From Bacillota bacterium (lineage in GTDB: Bacteria; Bacillota; Sulfobacillia; Sulfobacillales; Sulfobacillaceae), in the NCBI GenBank assembly GCA_021795465.1, contig JAJYPK010000008.1:1-45746 (forward strand): DNA of 45,746 nt, read 5' to 3'. How positions within the stretch are numbered: position 1 is the first letter of the stretch; every line of letters starts with the position of its first letter. The notes beneath the pieces are model-generated. The model did no database searches and was not told where the DNA came from. It saw nothing but the letters and a program-made list of their open reading frames with translations. The position numbers were made by a program, and so were the translations under genes. Positions 8,114 through 16,590 of this stretch are shown here, one piece after another.

Positions 8114-9715
8114 ATGAACTCCGCAACGTGTGCACCGTCCTATAGTGTATGGGCCCGCCACGGCATGGTGGCGAGTGGGCATCCCATGGCGAGTCAAGCT
8201 GGATTATCCATCTTGAAAGACGGAGGGACCGCTGCCGATGCCGCGGTGGCCATGGCGTTGGCGACCGCGGTGGTGATGCCAGATATGTGCGGTTTAGGCG
8301 GCGAGTCGTTTGCCCTCTATCGTTCTTCCAAAGGGTCCTTGGTCTCCTACCAAGGGAGTGGGAAATTGCCACGAGAATTCGATCCCACCTTACTCGAAGC
8401 GACGCGGTTCACACTGCCACTTCACGGCGGTCCATCCATTTCGGTTCCGGGTTCTGTGGACTTGTATCTTACGTTACATCAAACCTATGGGCGCCTGCCG
8501 CTTAGCCAAGTCGCCGAACCGGCCATCATGCTGGCTCAAGAGGGATTTTTGGTCGATGCGGAGTTGGCCGAAAGCCTTATTGAGGCCCGGTCCCTGATTG
8601 GACACGATGCCAGCGTGGGTAAAAGATTCTACCCCGAAGGAAAGGCTCTTGAGCAAGGATGCTGGTTGGTGCAACCAGAGATGGCCGAGGTATTCCAGGC
8701 GATTGTTAAGCATGGGCGAGGAGGCTTTTATCAGGGGCCGTGGGCTCAAGCGATGGTCCATGCCACCCATAGAGCGGGTGGATTCTTGTCGGAAGCAGAT
8801 TTGATGGATCACCGTACCGAGACCGGTAGTCCGCTGTCCTTGGGGATTGGGCCATATACCATTCACCAAACCCCACCGCCATCCCAAGGCATAGTCATGC
8901 TAGAAGCTTTAGCCCTGGTACAAGACCTCCCGATTGACGCGAGTTGGCGTGATAACCCCGCGATTGTGCATCGAATCATTGAGGCCTTGCGATGGGCGTT
9001 TTATGATCGGCGGCTCTACTTGGGGGACCCTTTCTCCGTGGACGTTGATCCGCGCATGCTGATTTCTTTGGACTGGATCCGAAAACGTCGGACGCAGCTA
9101 GAAGAACATCATGAGATTCCCACGCGACTTGAGGCGGGCGACACCACATCGTTTGTGGCCGTCGATAGAGATGGCAACGCCGTGTCGTTCATCCATAGCC
9201 TGGGAATGCCGTTCGGGTCGGGTGTGTTTGTGCCCGAAGCAGGATTCTTCCTTAATAACCGGTCCGGTCGCTCATTCAACACCATCCCGGGGAATCCTAA
9301 CCAGGCGGCTCCCGGCAAACGACCCATGCATACGTTAAATGCTTACATGGTCACCCGGGACGGGGAACTCGACATCGTCGGCAACACGCCAGGTGGCGAT
9401 GGCCAGCCGCAATGGAATCTGACCGTCTTATTGGATCTCTTATACGGCAACCTTTTGCCTCACGAGGCGGTCGCGCGGCCTCGGTTTACCTTGACACCGG
9501 CTACGGATGTGCACACGCTACCCGAGCCGTATGTATTACAAATGGAATCCCGGTTCTCCCCTTCGATCATCGCGAGCTTGGAAACGAAGGGGCATTTTGT
9601 TGAAGTCATTGGACCCTATGCGGGTGGAGGATCTGCTCAAGTGATTCGCCGTCAACCCGAGGGCTATGTGGGAGCGTCAGATCCGCGTGGGATTGGGCAG
9701 ACTTTGGGATATTAA
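8114..9715 (+). CDS. ggt: Gamma-glutamyltransferase family protein (Ntn hydrolase)
   Basis: The 533-residue proenzyme belongs to a family that cleaves itself to expose an N-terminal threonine and then hydrolyses or transfers gamma-glutamyl groups of glutathione-like compounds. The predicted cleavage is in GDTTSFVAVDRDG, leaving Thr344 at the head of the small subunit. Other family landmarks are KDGGTAADAAVAMALA, GLGGESFALYR, the FGSGVFVPEAGFFLNNRS segment and NTPGGDGQPQWN near the C-terminus. No signal peptide is visible, so it is probably cytosolic, like YwrD-type paralogues and unlike secreted Ggt. The neighbouring BshB1-like gene suggests a link to low-molecular-weight thiol metabolism, but this is inference. 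The E3 gene starts 29 bases downstream. Confidence 0.88.
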   Translation: MNSATCAPSYSVWARHGMVASGHPMASQAGLSILKDGGTAADAAVAMALATAVVMPDMCGLGGESFALYRSSKGSLVSYQGSGKLPREFDPTLLEATRFTLPLHGGPSISVPGSVDLYLTLHQTYGRLPLSQVAEPAIMLAQEGFLVDAELAESLIEARSLIGHDASVGKRFYPEGKALEQGCWLVQPEMAEVFQAIVKHGRGGFYQGPWAQAMVHATHRAGGFLSEADLMDHRTETGSPLSLGIGPYTIHQTPPPSQGIVMLEALALVQDLPIDASWRDNPAIVHRIIEALRWAFYDRRLYLGDPFSVDVDPRMLISLDWIRKRRTQLEEHHEIPTRLEAGDTTSFVAVDRDGNAVSFIHSLGMPFGSGVFVPEAGFFLNNRSGRSFNTIPGNPNQAAPGKRPMHTLNAYMVTRDGELDIVGNTPGGDGQPQWNLTVLLDLLYGNLLPHEAVARPRFTLTPATDVHTLPEPYVLQMESRFSPSIIASLETKGHFVEVIGPYAGGGSAQVIRRQPEGYVGASDPRGIGQTLGY

Positions 9716-9744
9716 GCATCAAGTATTGTGAGGAGGCCGAACAT

Positions 9745-11151
9745 ATGGCAGATCATACGTATGATGTGGTGGTACTAGGCGGTGGCACGGGAGGTTATGT
9801 CGCCGCCATTAAAGCCTCGCAACTAGGGCTGAAGACCGCGTTGGTGGATGCGGGGAAAGTTGGCGGCACGTGCTTGCACCGGGGTTGCATTCCCACCAAG
9901 GCGCTGTTGCAGACTGCAGAGTTGCTCCATACTTTTGGCCACAAGGCGGATTATGGCCTCGTGGGTGGGGATGTGAAGCTAGATTACCCTAAAACCATGG
10001 CGCGCAAGGATAAAGTGGTCACCCAGTTGTGGAAGGGTGTACAATTCTTACTGAAAAAACATCAGGTTACCGTTTACGAAGGTTGGGGTCGCCTGATGGA
10101 CGCACAACACCTTAGCGTCGACATCCCTGGCAAAGAAGCGATAACCTTAACCACTAGGGACATCGTGATCGCGACCGGGTCGGTACCGCGTGAATTACCG
10201 GGTCTCGCCTTCGATGGTAAGGGCATTATCAGCTCGGATCATGTCCTCGAACGCCAAGATATTCCGAAGTCGCTACTGATTCTCGGCGGAGGGGCAATCG
10301 GGGTGGAGTTTGCTTCGATGTATAACGACTTTGGATCCGAGGTCACTTTGGTTGAGATGCTTCCCCATATTTTGCCTCAGGACGACGAAGAAGTGGCGGC
10401 AGAACTGGACAAGATGCTGGGAAAACGTGGCGTCAAAGTGTTGGCGGGTACCAAGTTTGATATCCAGAGCGTGAAAAGTTCCGACAAAGGGATCGAAGCC
10501 TCGGTGGAAACGAGCGATGGTGGTCGGCAAACCCTTTCGGCAGAAGTGCTATTGGTGGCCGTGGGTCGCCAAGCCGTCACCCGGGATATTGGGCTCGAGG
10601 CCGTGGGAGTTAAAGTCGAACGAGGATTTATTGTGGTGGACGATCACTATCGGACCAATGTGCCCCATGTCTACGCGATCGGCGATGTGAACGGGGGATA
10701 TCTTCTTGCCCATGTGGCGGCCCACGAAGGCATGATTGCCATGGAGACCATCGCGGGCAAGGAGCCAGAGACGCTGGATCCCCATCGTGTGCCGCGTGTC
10801 ACGTACTCTCGGCCGGAAGTGGCCTCGGTAGGCCTCACCCAAAAAGAAGCGGAAACCCAGGGATATACCGTAAAGGTTGGTCTCTTCCCCTTTAGAGCCA
10901 ACGGTAAATCCTTAATTTTGGGAGAACCCGAAGGCGTGGTAAAATTGGTGGCGGACAAGAAGACCGACGCGTTGTTGGGAGCGCATATTGTAGGACCCCA
11001 TGCATCCGATCTGATCAATGAGATGGCCCTAGCCAAATTCTTGGAAGCTACCGCGTGGGAAGTGGCGGAGAGCGTTCATGCACACCCCACGGTCTCCGAG
11101 GTTTTACATGAAGCAGCGCTCGCGGTGGATGGGCTCGCGATTCACATTTAA
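9745..11151 (+). CDS. lpdA: Dihydrolipoyl dehydrogenase (E3)
   Basis: E3 is the flavoprotein that reoxidises dihydrolipoyl groups of 2-oxoacid dehydrogenase complexes with NAD. The 468-residue length is typical. An FAD-binding GGGTGG lies near residue 12, and the redox-active disulfide is Cys43/Cys48 in GGTCLHRGCIPTK. The NAD-binding site is GGGAIGVEFA, and the catalytic His447-Glu452 pair lies in HAHPTVSE. Upstream spacing of GGAGG to the ATG is good. It heads the cluster E3-E1alpha-E1alpha-E1beta-E2, the same order as lpdV-bkdAA-bkdAB-bkdB of B. subtilis apart from the second E1alpha. Confidence 0.96.
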   Translation: MADHTYDVVVLGGGTGGYVAAIKASQLGLKTALVDAGKVGGTCLHRGCIPTKALLQTAELLHTFGHKADYGLVGGDVKLDYPKTMARKDKVVTQLWKGVQFLLKKHQVTVYEGWGRLMDAQHLSVDIPGKEAITLTTRDIVIATGSVPRELPGLAFDGKGIISSDHVLERQDIPKSLLILGGGAIGVEFASMYNDFGSEVTLVEMLPHILPQDDEEVAAELDKMLGKRGVKVLAGTKFDIQSVKSSDKGIEASVETSDGGRQTLSAEVLLVAVGRQAVTRDIGLEAVGVKVERGFIVVDDHYRTNVPHVYAIGDVNGGYLLAHVAAHEGMIAMETIAGKEPETLDPHRVPRVTYSRPEVASVGLTQKEAETQGYTVKVGLFPFRANGKSLILGEPEGVVKLVADKKTDALLGAHIVGPHASDLINEMALAKFLEATAWEVAESVHAHPTVSEVLHEAALAVDGLAIHI

Positions 11152-11173
11152 CTCAAAAGGGGGATTCCCGTTA

Positions 11174-12169
11174 ATGGCAGGGAGCGATGCGCTCTACGGC
11201 CTCGGACTCGACACCACGAAGATTGAGACAATGTACTATTACATGGTCCTAAGTCGTGCGCTGGACGAAAGAATGTGGATTTTGAATCGTCAGGGAAAGT
11301 CGGCTTTTGTCATTTCGTGTCAAGGTCAAGAAGGGGCGCAAGTCGGCGTAGCTAGTGCGCTGGATCCCACCGTAGATTGGGTGGCGCCGTATTACCGGGA
11401 TCTTGGGGTTGTATTGTATTTTGGGATGACGCCCCGCGAAATTATGTTGGGGCAGATGGCGAAAGCAGAAGATCCCAGTTCGGGTGGCCGTCAGATGCCA
11501 GCACACTATGGGCATAAAAAGCGCCACGTTCTGACCGGGTCCTCCCCGGTGGCAACGCAAGTCGCCCATGCCGCAGGCATGGCGTTGGCCTTTAAGATTC
11601 GAAGCGAAGCCGCCGTGGTGATGACGTCTTTGGGTGAAGGTTCGACGAATCAAGGCGAGTTTCACGAGGCATTGAACTTTGCGGCCGTGCACCGACTCCC
11701 CTTGATTGTGGTGGTGGAAAACAACGGATTTGCCATCTCGGTGCCGCAAAGTAAAGAGATGGTGGTAGCGGATGTCGCAGCTAAGGCCTCGGGATACGGG
11801 ATGCCGGGCATTGTGGTTCGCGGGTCGGATCCGCTCGGGGTGCATCAAGCCACGTCGGAGGCTCGGAACCGGGCCTTGAAAGGCGAAGGCCCGACGCTCA
11901 TTGAAATCAAAACCTATCGTTATACCCCGCATTCGAGTGATGACGACGACCGCTCGTATAAGACGCGGGAGCAACTACAGGCAGAAAAAGATGATGATGC
12001 CATTGTCTTGTTTCGACAATGGATGCTGGATCAGAAAATGTGGGACGACGAACGCGAAAAGGCACTCAATCAGCGTGTGCGCAATGAAGTGGACGATGCC
12101 ACGGATTATGCGGAAGCCGCCCCATACCCGGATCCCGCGACGCTTTGGGAGCATGTGTATCATTCCTAA
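11174..12169 (+). CDS. bkdAA: 2-oxoacid dehydrogenase E1 alpha subunit, first paralogue
   Basis: This is the thiamine-diphosphate-binding alpha subunit of a branched-chain-type 2-oxoacid dehydrogenase, which pairs with the E1beta encoded at 13297. It has 331 residues from the ATG at 11174, which has GGGGG ten bases upstream. An upstream in-frame ATG at 11078 would overlap the E3 gene by 74 bases and adds no conserved sequence. The ThDP motif runs from GEGSTNQGEFHEALNFA to ENNGFAIS. The conserved active-site loop is RYTPHSSDDDDRSY. A second E1alpha gene follows 37 bases downstream and keeps the same motifs, so this is a tandem duplication. Which one pairs with E1beta cannot be told from sequence. 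Confidence 0.93.
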   Translation: MAGSDALYGLGLDTTKIETMYYYMVLSRALDERMWILNRQGKSAFVISCQGQEGAQVGVASALDPTVDWVAPYYRDLGVVLYFGMTPREIMLGQMAKAEDPSSGGRQMPAHYGHKKRHVLTGSSPVATQVAHAAGMALAFKIRSEAAVVMTSLGEGSTNQGEFHEALNFAAVHRLPLIVVVENNGFAISVPQSKEMVVADVAAKASGYGMPGIVVRGSDPLGVHQATSEARNRALKGEGPTLIEIKTYRYTPHSSDDDDRSYKTREQLQAEKDDDAIVLFRQWMLDQKMWDDEREKALNQRVRNEVDDATDYAEAAPYPDPATLWEHVYHS

Positions 12170-12206
12170 GTTTTAGGGTCGGGTATACGAGAAAGGGGAT
12201 AACAAC

Positions 12207-13184
12207 GTGTCAAAGAACAGCATCACGAAAGACCTTCAAAAGGACATGTATTACCATATGGCGCTTGCCCGTGCATTAGACGACCGGATGTGGATTCTCA
12301 ACCGACAAGGGCGCGCTCCTGTTGTGTATTCCTCCAACGGCCATGAAGCGGCTCAAGTTGGCTCGGCCTTCGCCTTAAATCGTGGAGAAGATTGGATCGT
12401 ACCCTATTATCGGGACTTGGCCCTAGTGTTGGCCTACGGGATGACCCCGCGTCAAGTCATGTTGCACTTATTAGGGAAAGCGGAAGATCCAAACTCTGGC
12501 GGGCGCCAAATGCCGGCGCACTGGGGAATGAAAGAACGCCACATTTTGACCACCGGGTCCGTTGTCGCTACCCAAGATATTCACGCGGCCGGACTTGCCT
12601 TGGCATCGAAAGTGTTGAAAGATGGGCGCGTCTCTGTGGCGTACTTTGGTGAAGGATCCACCAGTCAGGGAGAGTTTCATGAGGCGTTGAACTTTGCTGC
12701 GGTACATAAATTGCCCGTTATTTTCTTTAATGAAAACAATGGGTATGCCATCTCAGTGCCGGCACGCAAGCAAATGGCGGTCATGGATATTGCCGCCCGA
12801 GCGGAAGGCTATGGCATGCCGGGGGTCATTGTAGACGGCAACGATCCGCTAAAAGTCTACGAGGTGACGCGAGAGGCCCGGGAGCGGGCATTAGCGGGAG
12901 AAGGACCGACCCTAATCGAAGCCAAAACCTATCGATTTGTGCCGCACTCCAGTGATGACGACGACCGTGCTTATCGAAGCCGAGAAGAAGTGGCCGAGTG
13001 GAAGAAACGGGACCCCTTAATCACGTTCGAAAAACATGTGCTAGACAACAAAATTTTAAGCCAAGCCGAGCACCAAGAGATGCAGAAAAAGATCAAGGAT
13101 GTGGTCAACGACGCCACAGATTACGCAGAACAGGCGGCGTTGCCGGATCCCAAGACATTGGGAGATTTCGTTTATCATCAATAA
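12207..13184 (+). CDS. bkdAA: 2-oxoacid dehydrogenase E1 alpha subunit, second paralogue
   Basis: A second E1alpha of 325 residues lies directly after the first. By eye it shares most of the conserved core, for example YYRDLALVLAYGMTPR against YYRDLGVVLYFGMTPR, and PNSGGRQMPAH. The ThDP motif GEGSTSQGEFHEALNFAA...NENNGYAIS and the loop RFVPHSSDDDDRAY are intact, so it should bind cofactor. Differences concentrate in the N-terminal 60 residues, in the segment after MPAH and in the C-terminal third. The start is GTG at 12207 with AAAGGGG about ten bases upstream. Two functional-looking copies in one operon suggest alternative E1 heterotetramers with different substrate preference. Confidence 0.93.
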   Translation: MSKNSITKDLQKDMYYHMALARALDDRMWILNRQGRAPVVYSSNGHEAAQVGSAFALNRGEDWIVPYYRDLALVLAYGMTPRQVMLHLLGKAEDPNSGGRQMPAHWGMKERHILTTGSVVATQDIHAAGLALASKVLKDGRVSVAYFGEGSTSQGEFHEALNFAAVHKLPVIFFNENNGYAISVPARKQMAVMDIAARAEGYGMPGVIVDGNDPLKVYEVTREARERALAGEGPTLIEAKTYRFVPHSSDDDDRAYRSREEVAEWKKRDPLITFEKHVLDNKILSQAEHQEMQKKIKDVVNDATDYAEQAALPDPKTLGDFVYHQ

Positions 13185-13296
13185 GTCCATCGTCATTCCC
13201 ATGCCAGGAAGCTCCCAGAGGGGGCAATCTATTGAAGGAGGGCAGTCCCGGCGGGCGGGAATGAACGGGTTCATGGAGTAAAGCCGGGAGACATCA

Positions 13297-14280
13297 ATGG
13301 CAGTTATGACTTATTTGGAAGCAATACGCGAAACGCTCCGGCAAGAGCTACGGCGCGACGACCGCATCATCGTGTATGGGGAAGATGTCGGTGTGCGTGG
13401 TGGAGTGTTTCGGGTGACCGAGGGGCTTCAGGCTGAATTCGGGGAACAGCGTGTCATCGACTCACCGTTGGCTGAAGCAGCGATTATTGGAACCGCGATT
13501 GGGGCGGCGGTCAATGGCTTGCGACCGGTGCCAGAAATTCAGTTTTCCGACTTCATTTTTCCTGCTATTAACCAAATCGTGCAGGAAGCCGCACGCATTC
13601 GTTATCGATCTAATGGAACTTTTGGCGTACCGATGGTGATTAGAGCCCCGTTTGGTGGAGGCGTTCACGGAGCCCTGTATCACTCGCAGAGCGTGGAAGC
13701 GTTCTTTGCCCATGTGCCAGGACTAAAAGTCGTCATTCCGTCTACCCCTTACGATGCTAAAGGTCTTTTAGCAGCCGCCATCCAAGACGAGGACCCGGTG
13801 TTATATTTTGAGCACAAAGCCGCTTATCGTTCGCTTAAGGGAGACGTTCCGGACGAACGCTACTTAATCCCCATTGGAAAAGCCGACCTCAAGCGTCCCG
13901 GTAAACATGTGTCGATTATTACCTATGGGCTGATGGTCTCCTATGCGCTAAAAGCAGCCGAAACTTTGGATAAAGAAGGCATTTCGGTCGAGATTTTAGA
14001 CTTGCGCTCCATCCGTCCCTTGGACGTTGAGGCGATTTTAGATACCGCCAAAAAGACCGGGAAAGTTCTCATGGTCCATGAAGACAATCTGACCGGAGGC
14101 ATTGGGGGAGAGGTCAGCGCTTTGATTGCGGAACATGCGCTCTTCTACTTGGACGCGCCAATCGTACGCTTGGCGGGTCCGGATGTACCGGCGATGCCCT
14201 ATAGCCCGCCGCTTGAACACGCGTTTATGGTTACCCCGGAAAAAATTACCGAGGCGGCTCGCAAGCTCGCTAAGTTTTAA
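13297..14280 (+). CDS. bkdAB: 2-oxoacid dehydrogenase E1 beta subunit
   Basis: The beta subunit of the decarboxylating E1 component has 327 residues, normal for the family. The N-terminal YGEDVGVRGGVFRVTEGL and DSPLAEAAIIGTAIGAA are classic E1beta sequences, followed by FGGGVHGALYHSQSVEAFF and, near the end, VHEDNLTGGIGGEV and RLAGPDVPAMPYSPPLE. It completes the alpha2beta2 enzyme with one or both upstream E1alpha proteins. The 112-base gap before it holds an AAGGAGGG (13235-13242) too far from any good start. The local ribosome binding site is GGGAG eight bases before the ATG. Confidence 0.95.
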   Translation: MAVMTYLEAIRETLRQELRRDDRIIVYGEDVGVRGGVFRVTEGLQAEFGEQRVIDSPLAEAAIIGTAIGAAVNGLRPVPEIQFSDFIFPAINQIVQEAARIRYRSNGTFGVPMVIRAPFGGGVHGALYHSQSVEAFFAHVPGLKVVIPSTPYDAKGLLAAAIQDEDPVLYFEHKAAYRSLKGDVPDERYLIPIGKADLKRPGKHVSIITYGLMVSYALKAAETLDKEGISVEILDLRSIRPLDVEAILDTAKKTGKVLMVHEDNLTGGIGGEVSALIAEHALFYLDAPIVRLAGPDVPAMPYSPPLEHAFMVTPEKITEAARKLAKF

Positions 14281-14305
14281 GCGTCGGAACAGAGGAGGAA
14301 AGCTT

Positions 14306-15586
14306 GTGGCACAAACAGTTTTAATGCCCCAATTAGGGGAATCGGTGACCGAAGGTACTATCGGTCAGTGGTTGAAAAAAGTTGGCGATGCCGTCGATAA
14401 ATACGAGTCGCTGTTGGAAGTGTTAACCGATAAGGTAAATGCGGAAGTGCCAGCTCCAGTCGCTGGTACCATTGCCAAGATCTTAGTAGAAAACGGGCAG
14501 ACCGTCCCCATCGGGACTCCCATTTGTGAAATCGAGGTGCAAGGGGGTCAGACCGAAACGGCGCCTGTCGCGGATGCCGAACCGGTTCAAGCCGACGAAC
14601 CACAGTCACAGCCCTCTAAGTCACCAACCGTGGCGGCCGAGACCGATGATGGTCAACGCGGTCGTTACTCGCCAGCCGTCCGCCGTCTGGCTCATGAGCG
14701 GGGAATCGATCCGGCTCTTCTCACCGGGACTGGCGCTGGGGGTCGTGTCACCCGTGATGACGTGTTATCGGCCAGCGATGCGCATGAGAAGCCGACTGCC
14801 ACCGTAGCGGCTCCTACCCCGAAGCCCGCCGCGCATGAATCGACTGCCGTCGCGGCGATGGTGCCGGGCGCTCCAGCCGTGATTGACGAGGAGGATACCC
14901 TGCAGCCCCTAAATAACGTGCGGAAGGTTATCGCCGAACGGATGGTTCGATCTAAGCAAACGGTGCCCCATGCGTGGCTGATGGTCGAAGTGGATGTCAC
15001 CGGTTTGGTTGCATTGCGCACCAAACTCAAAGAGGAGTTCAAGGCACGGGAGGGTGTGAGCCTCACCTTTATGCCGTTTATGATTCGTGCGGTGGTGTCG
15101 GCCCTGCGCACGGTGCCCAGCATGAATGCGCAATGGAATGGCGACTCTATCGTGATGAAAAAGCGCATTAACGTAGGCATGGCAGCCGCGACAGACCGGG
15201 GCCTTATTGTTCCGGTGATTAAAGATGCGGATCAAAAAAATATTGTGGGTTTGGCTAAAGCTAGCCAAGACCTCGTGAAGCGGGCTCGCAATGGGCGCCT
15301 CACGATGGACGATTTAAGCGGCGGTACGTTCACGGTGGATAATACGGGAGCGGTTGGTACGGTGCTGACTTATCCCGTCATCAACGCACCTGAAGTGGGG
15401 ATCGTGACGATGGAGTCGATCGTAAAACGGCCCGTCGTGGTGGGGGATATGATCGCCATCCGTTCGATGGTCAACGTGTGTCTATCCTTTGACCATCGCG
15501 TCGTGGATGGGGCAGAAGCGGGGCAATTTGTCACCACGATTAAGACCGAACTCGAGGCCATTACCCAAGAAACCTCGATTTATTAG
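14306..15586 (+). CDS. bkdB: 2-oxoacid dehydrogenase E2 (dihydrolipoamide acyltransferase)
   Basis: The acyltransferase core of the complex has 426 residues from GTG 14306, which is preceded by AGAGGAGGAA. Extending the frame upstream to 14126 would run through the E1beta gene and is unlikely. One lipoyl domain carries the lipoylation Lys43 in EVLTDKVNAEVPAP. A flexible Ala/Pro-rich linker leads to the peripheral-subunit-binding domain (YSPAVRRLAHERGIDPALL, about residue 122). A second linker leads to the catalytic domain ending in SFDHRVVDGAEAGQF with His397 and Asp401. The lipoylation enzymes LipA and LipB follow, so the cofactor for this protein and the protein itself are made from neighbouring genes. 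Confidence 0.95.
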   Translation: MAQTVLMPQLGESVTEGTIGQWLKKVGDAVDKYESLLEVLTDKVNAEVPAPVAGTIAKILVENGQTVPIGTPICEIEVQGGQTETAPVADAEPVQADEPQSQPSKSPTVAAETDDGQRGRYSPAVRRLAHERGIDPALLTGTGAGGRVTRDDVLSASDAHEKPTATVAAPTPKPAAHESTAVAAMVPGAPAVIDEEDTLQPLNNVRKVIAERMVRSKQTVPHAWLMVEVDVTGLVALRTKLKEEFKAREGVSLTFMPFMIRAVVSALRTVPSMNAQWNGDSIVMKKRINVGMAAATDRGLIVPVIKDADQKNIVGLAKASQDLVKRARNGRLTMDDLSGGTFTVDNTGAVGTVLTYPVINAPEVGIVTMESIVKRPVVVGDMIAIRSMVNVCLSFDHRVVDGAEAGQFVTTIKTELEAITQETSIY

Positions 15587-15596
15587 ACAGGGGGAA

Positions 15597-15637
15597 GCGC
15601 GTGCCTAAAGCCTAGTAAGAAGGTTTTACGCACGCGC
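15597..15637 (+). repeat. Long intercistronic hairpin between E2 and lipA
   Basis: GCGCGTGC (15597-15604) pairs perfectly with GCACGCGC (15630-15637). The stem continues inward through TAAA/TTTA and CC/GG, leaving a loop of about nine bases. There is no T-run after it, so it is not a standard terminator. It may stabilise the end of the dehydrogenase mRNA or separate expression of the complex from lipA-lipB. Confidence 0.6.
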
Positions 15638-15680
15638 ATTCATAAGTCCCAAAAGTCATTGCGAAAGGAGTTCTTTTACG

Positions 15681-16586
15681 ATGGAACCGTTGCCTATCCT
15701 TCATACCGAGCGAAGTAAGCCGCGCTCCAAGAACCTGCCGCCATGGCTTAGAATTCGTTTGACTCAAGGCAAAAACTTTCTGGAGTTAAAAGACCTGATG
15801 CGTTCCCAAACCTTGCATACGGTCTGTGAGGAGGCGTTGTGCCCAAACATTTATGAGTGCTGGGAATCCCGTACCGCAACCTTTCTAATTTTGGGAGACA
15901 TTTGTACCCGTAACTGCGGATTTTGTGCCATTACGACGGGCCGCCCTACCCCACTCGACCTAGAAGAACCGTTTCGGGTGGCGGAATCGGTGAAGACTCT
16001 GGGGCTCAATCACGTGGTGCTTACTTCGGTGACGCGAGATGACGTGCCGGATGGCGGCGCTGAAATATTTGCTCGGACCATAAAAGCGATTCGACACGCA
16101 ATGCCGGATTGTGGCATCGAAGTGCTGACACCGGACTTTCTCGGTAATTGGGACGCGGTGGCGACCGTAACCGAAGCACGACCGGATATCTTTAACCACA
16201 ACACAGAATCGGTGCCGCGGCTCTATCGTCGGGTTCGACCCAAGGCGCGATACGAACGTACGTTGGAGTTGTTACAGCGTGTCAAGCGGCAAGACCCGAC
16301 GATTATCACAAAGTCCGGCATTATGTTGGGACTGGGTGAAACCCGTGATGAGATTCATCAGGTGTTTGTCGACATGCGCGATCATGATATTGATGTACTA
16401 ACCGTGGGGCAGTACTTGCGTCCCGATCAGAAACATTTGCCCGTGGTGCGTTTCTATCCGCCCGAAGAATTTCAGGAGATTAAAGAAGAGGCCTTGGCGC
16501 TAGGGTTTCGCCACGTGGAATCAGGACCCCTGGTCCGTAGTTCGTATCATGCGGCATCGCAGGTGCCCCAACCGATTGGAGGCTAA
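15681..16586 (+). CDS. lipA: Lipoyl synthase
   Basis: LipA is a radical-SAM enzyme with two 4Fe-4S clusters that inserts two sulfur atoms into the octanoyl chain carried on lipoyl domains. The 301-residue protein has the auxiliary-cluster motif Cys49-x4-Cys54-x5-Cys60 (CEEALCPNIYEC) and the radical-SAM motif Cys75-x3-Cys79-x2-Cys82 (CTRNCGFC). It ends with the family RSSYHA sequence that supplies the serine ligand. AAAGGAG upstream supports the ATG. It sits between E2 and lipB, four bases before the lipB start, so it serves the dehydrogenase complex encoded just upstream. Confidence 0.97.
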   Translation: MEPLPILHTERSKPRSKNLPPWLRIRLTQGKNFLELKDLMRSQTLHTVCEEALCPNIYECWESRTATFLILGDICTRNCGFCAITTGRPTPLDLEEPFRVAESVKTLGLNHVVLTSVTRDDVPDGGAEIFARTIKAIRHAMPDCGIEVLTPDFLGNWDAVATVTEARPDIFNHNTESVPRLYRRVRPKARYERTLELLQRVKRQDPTIITKSGIMLGLGETRDEIHQVFVDMRDHDIDVLTVGQYLRPDQKHLPVVRFYPPEEFQEIKEEALALGFRHVESGPLVRSSYHAASQVPQPIGG

Positions 16587-16590
16587 AGGC

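Noticed and set aside
11249-11974. A 241-codon open frame on the minus strand
   Set aside because: It is antisense to the first E1alpha gene, has unnatural composition (many R and H) and no ribosome binding site.
13201-13281. A 26-codon frame between the second E1alpha and E1beta
   Set aside because: Composition is low complexity (G, S, R, Q), and the nearby AAGGAGGG is not placed to serve it.
14126-14305. In-frame N-terminal extension of E2
   Set aside because: It overlaps the E1beta gene and is Arg-rich; the lipoyl domain starts directly after the GTG at 14306, which has a strong ribosome binding site.
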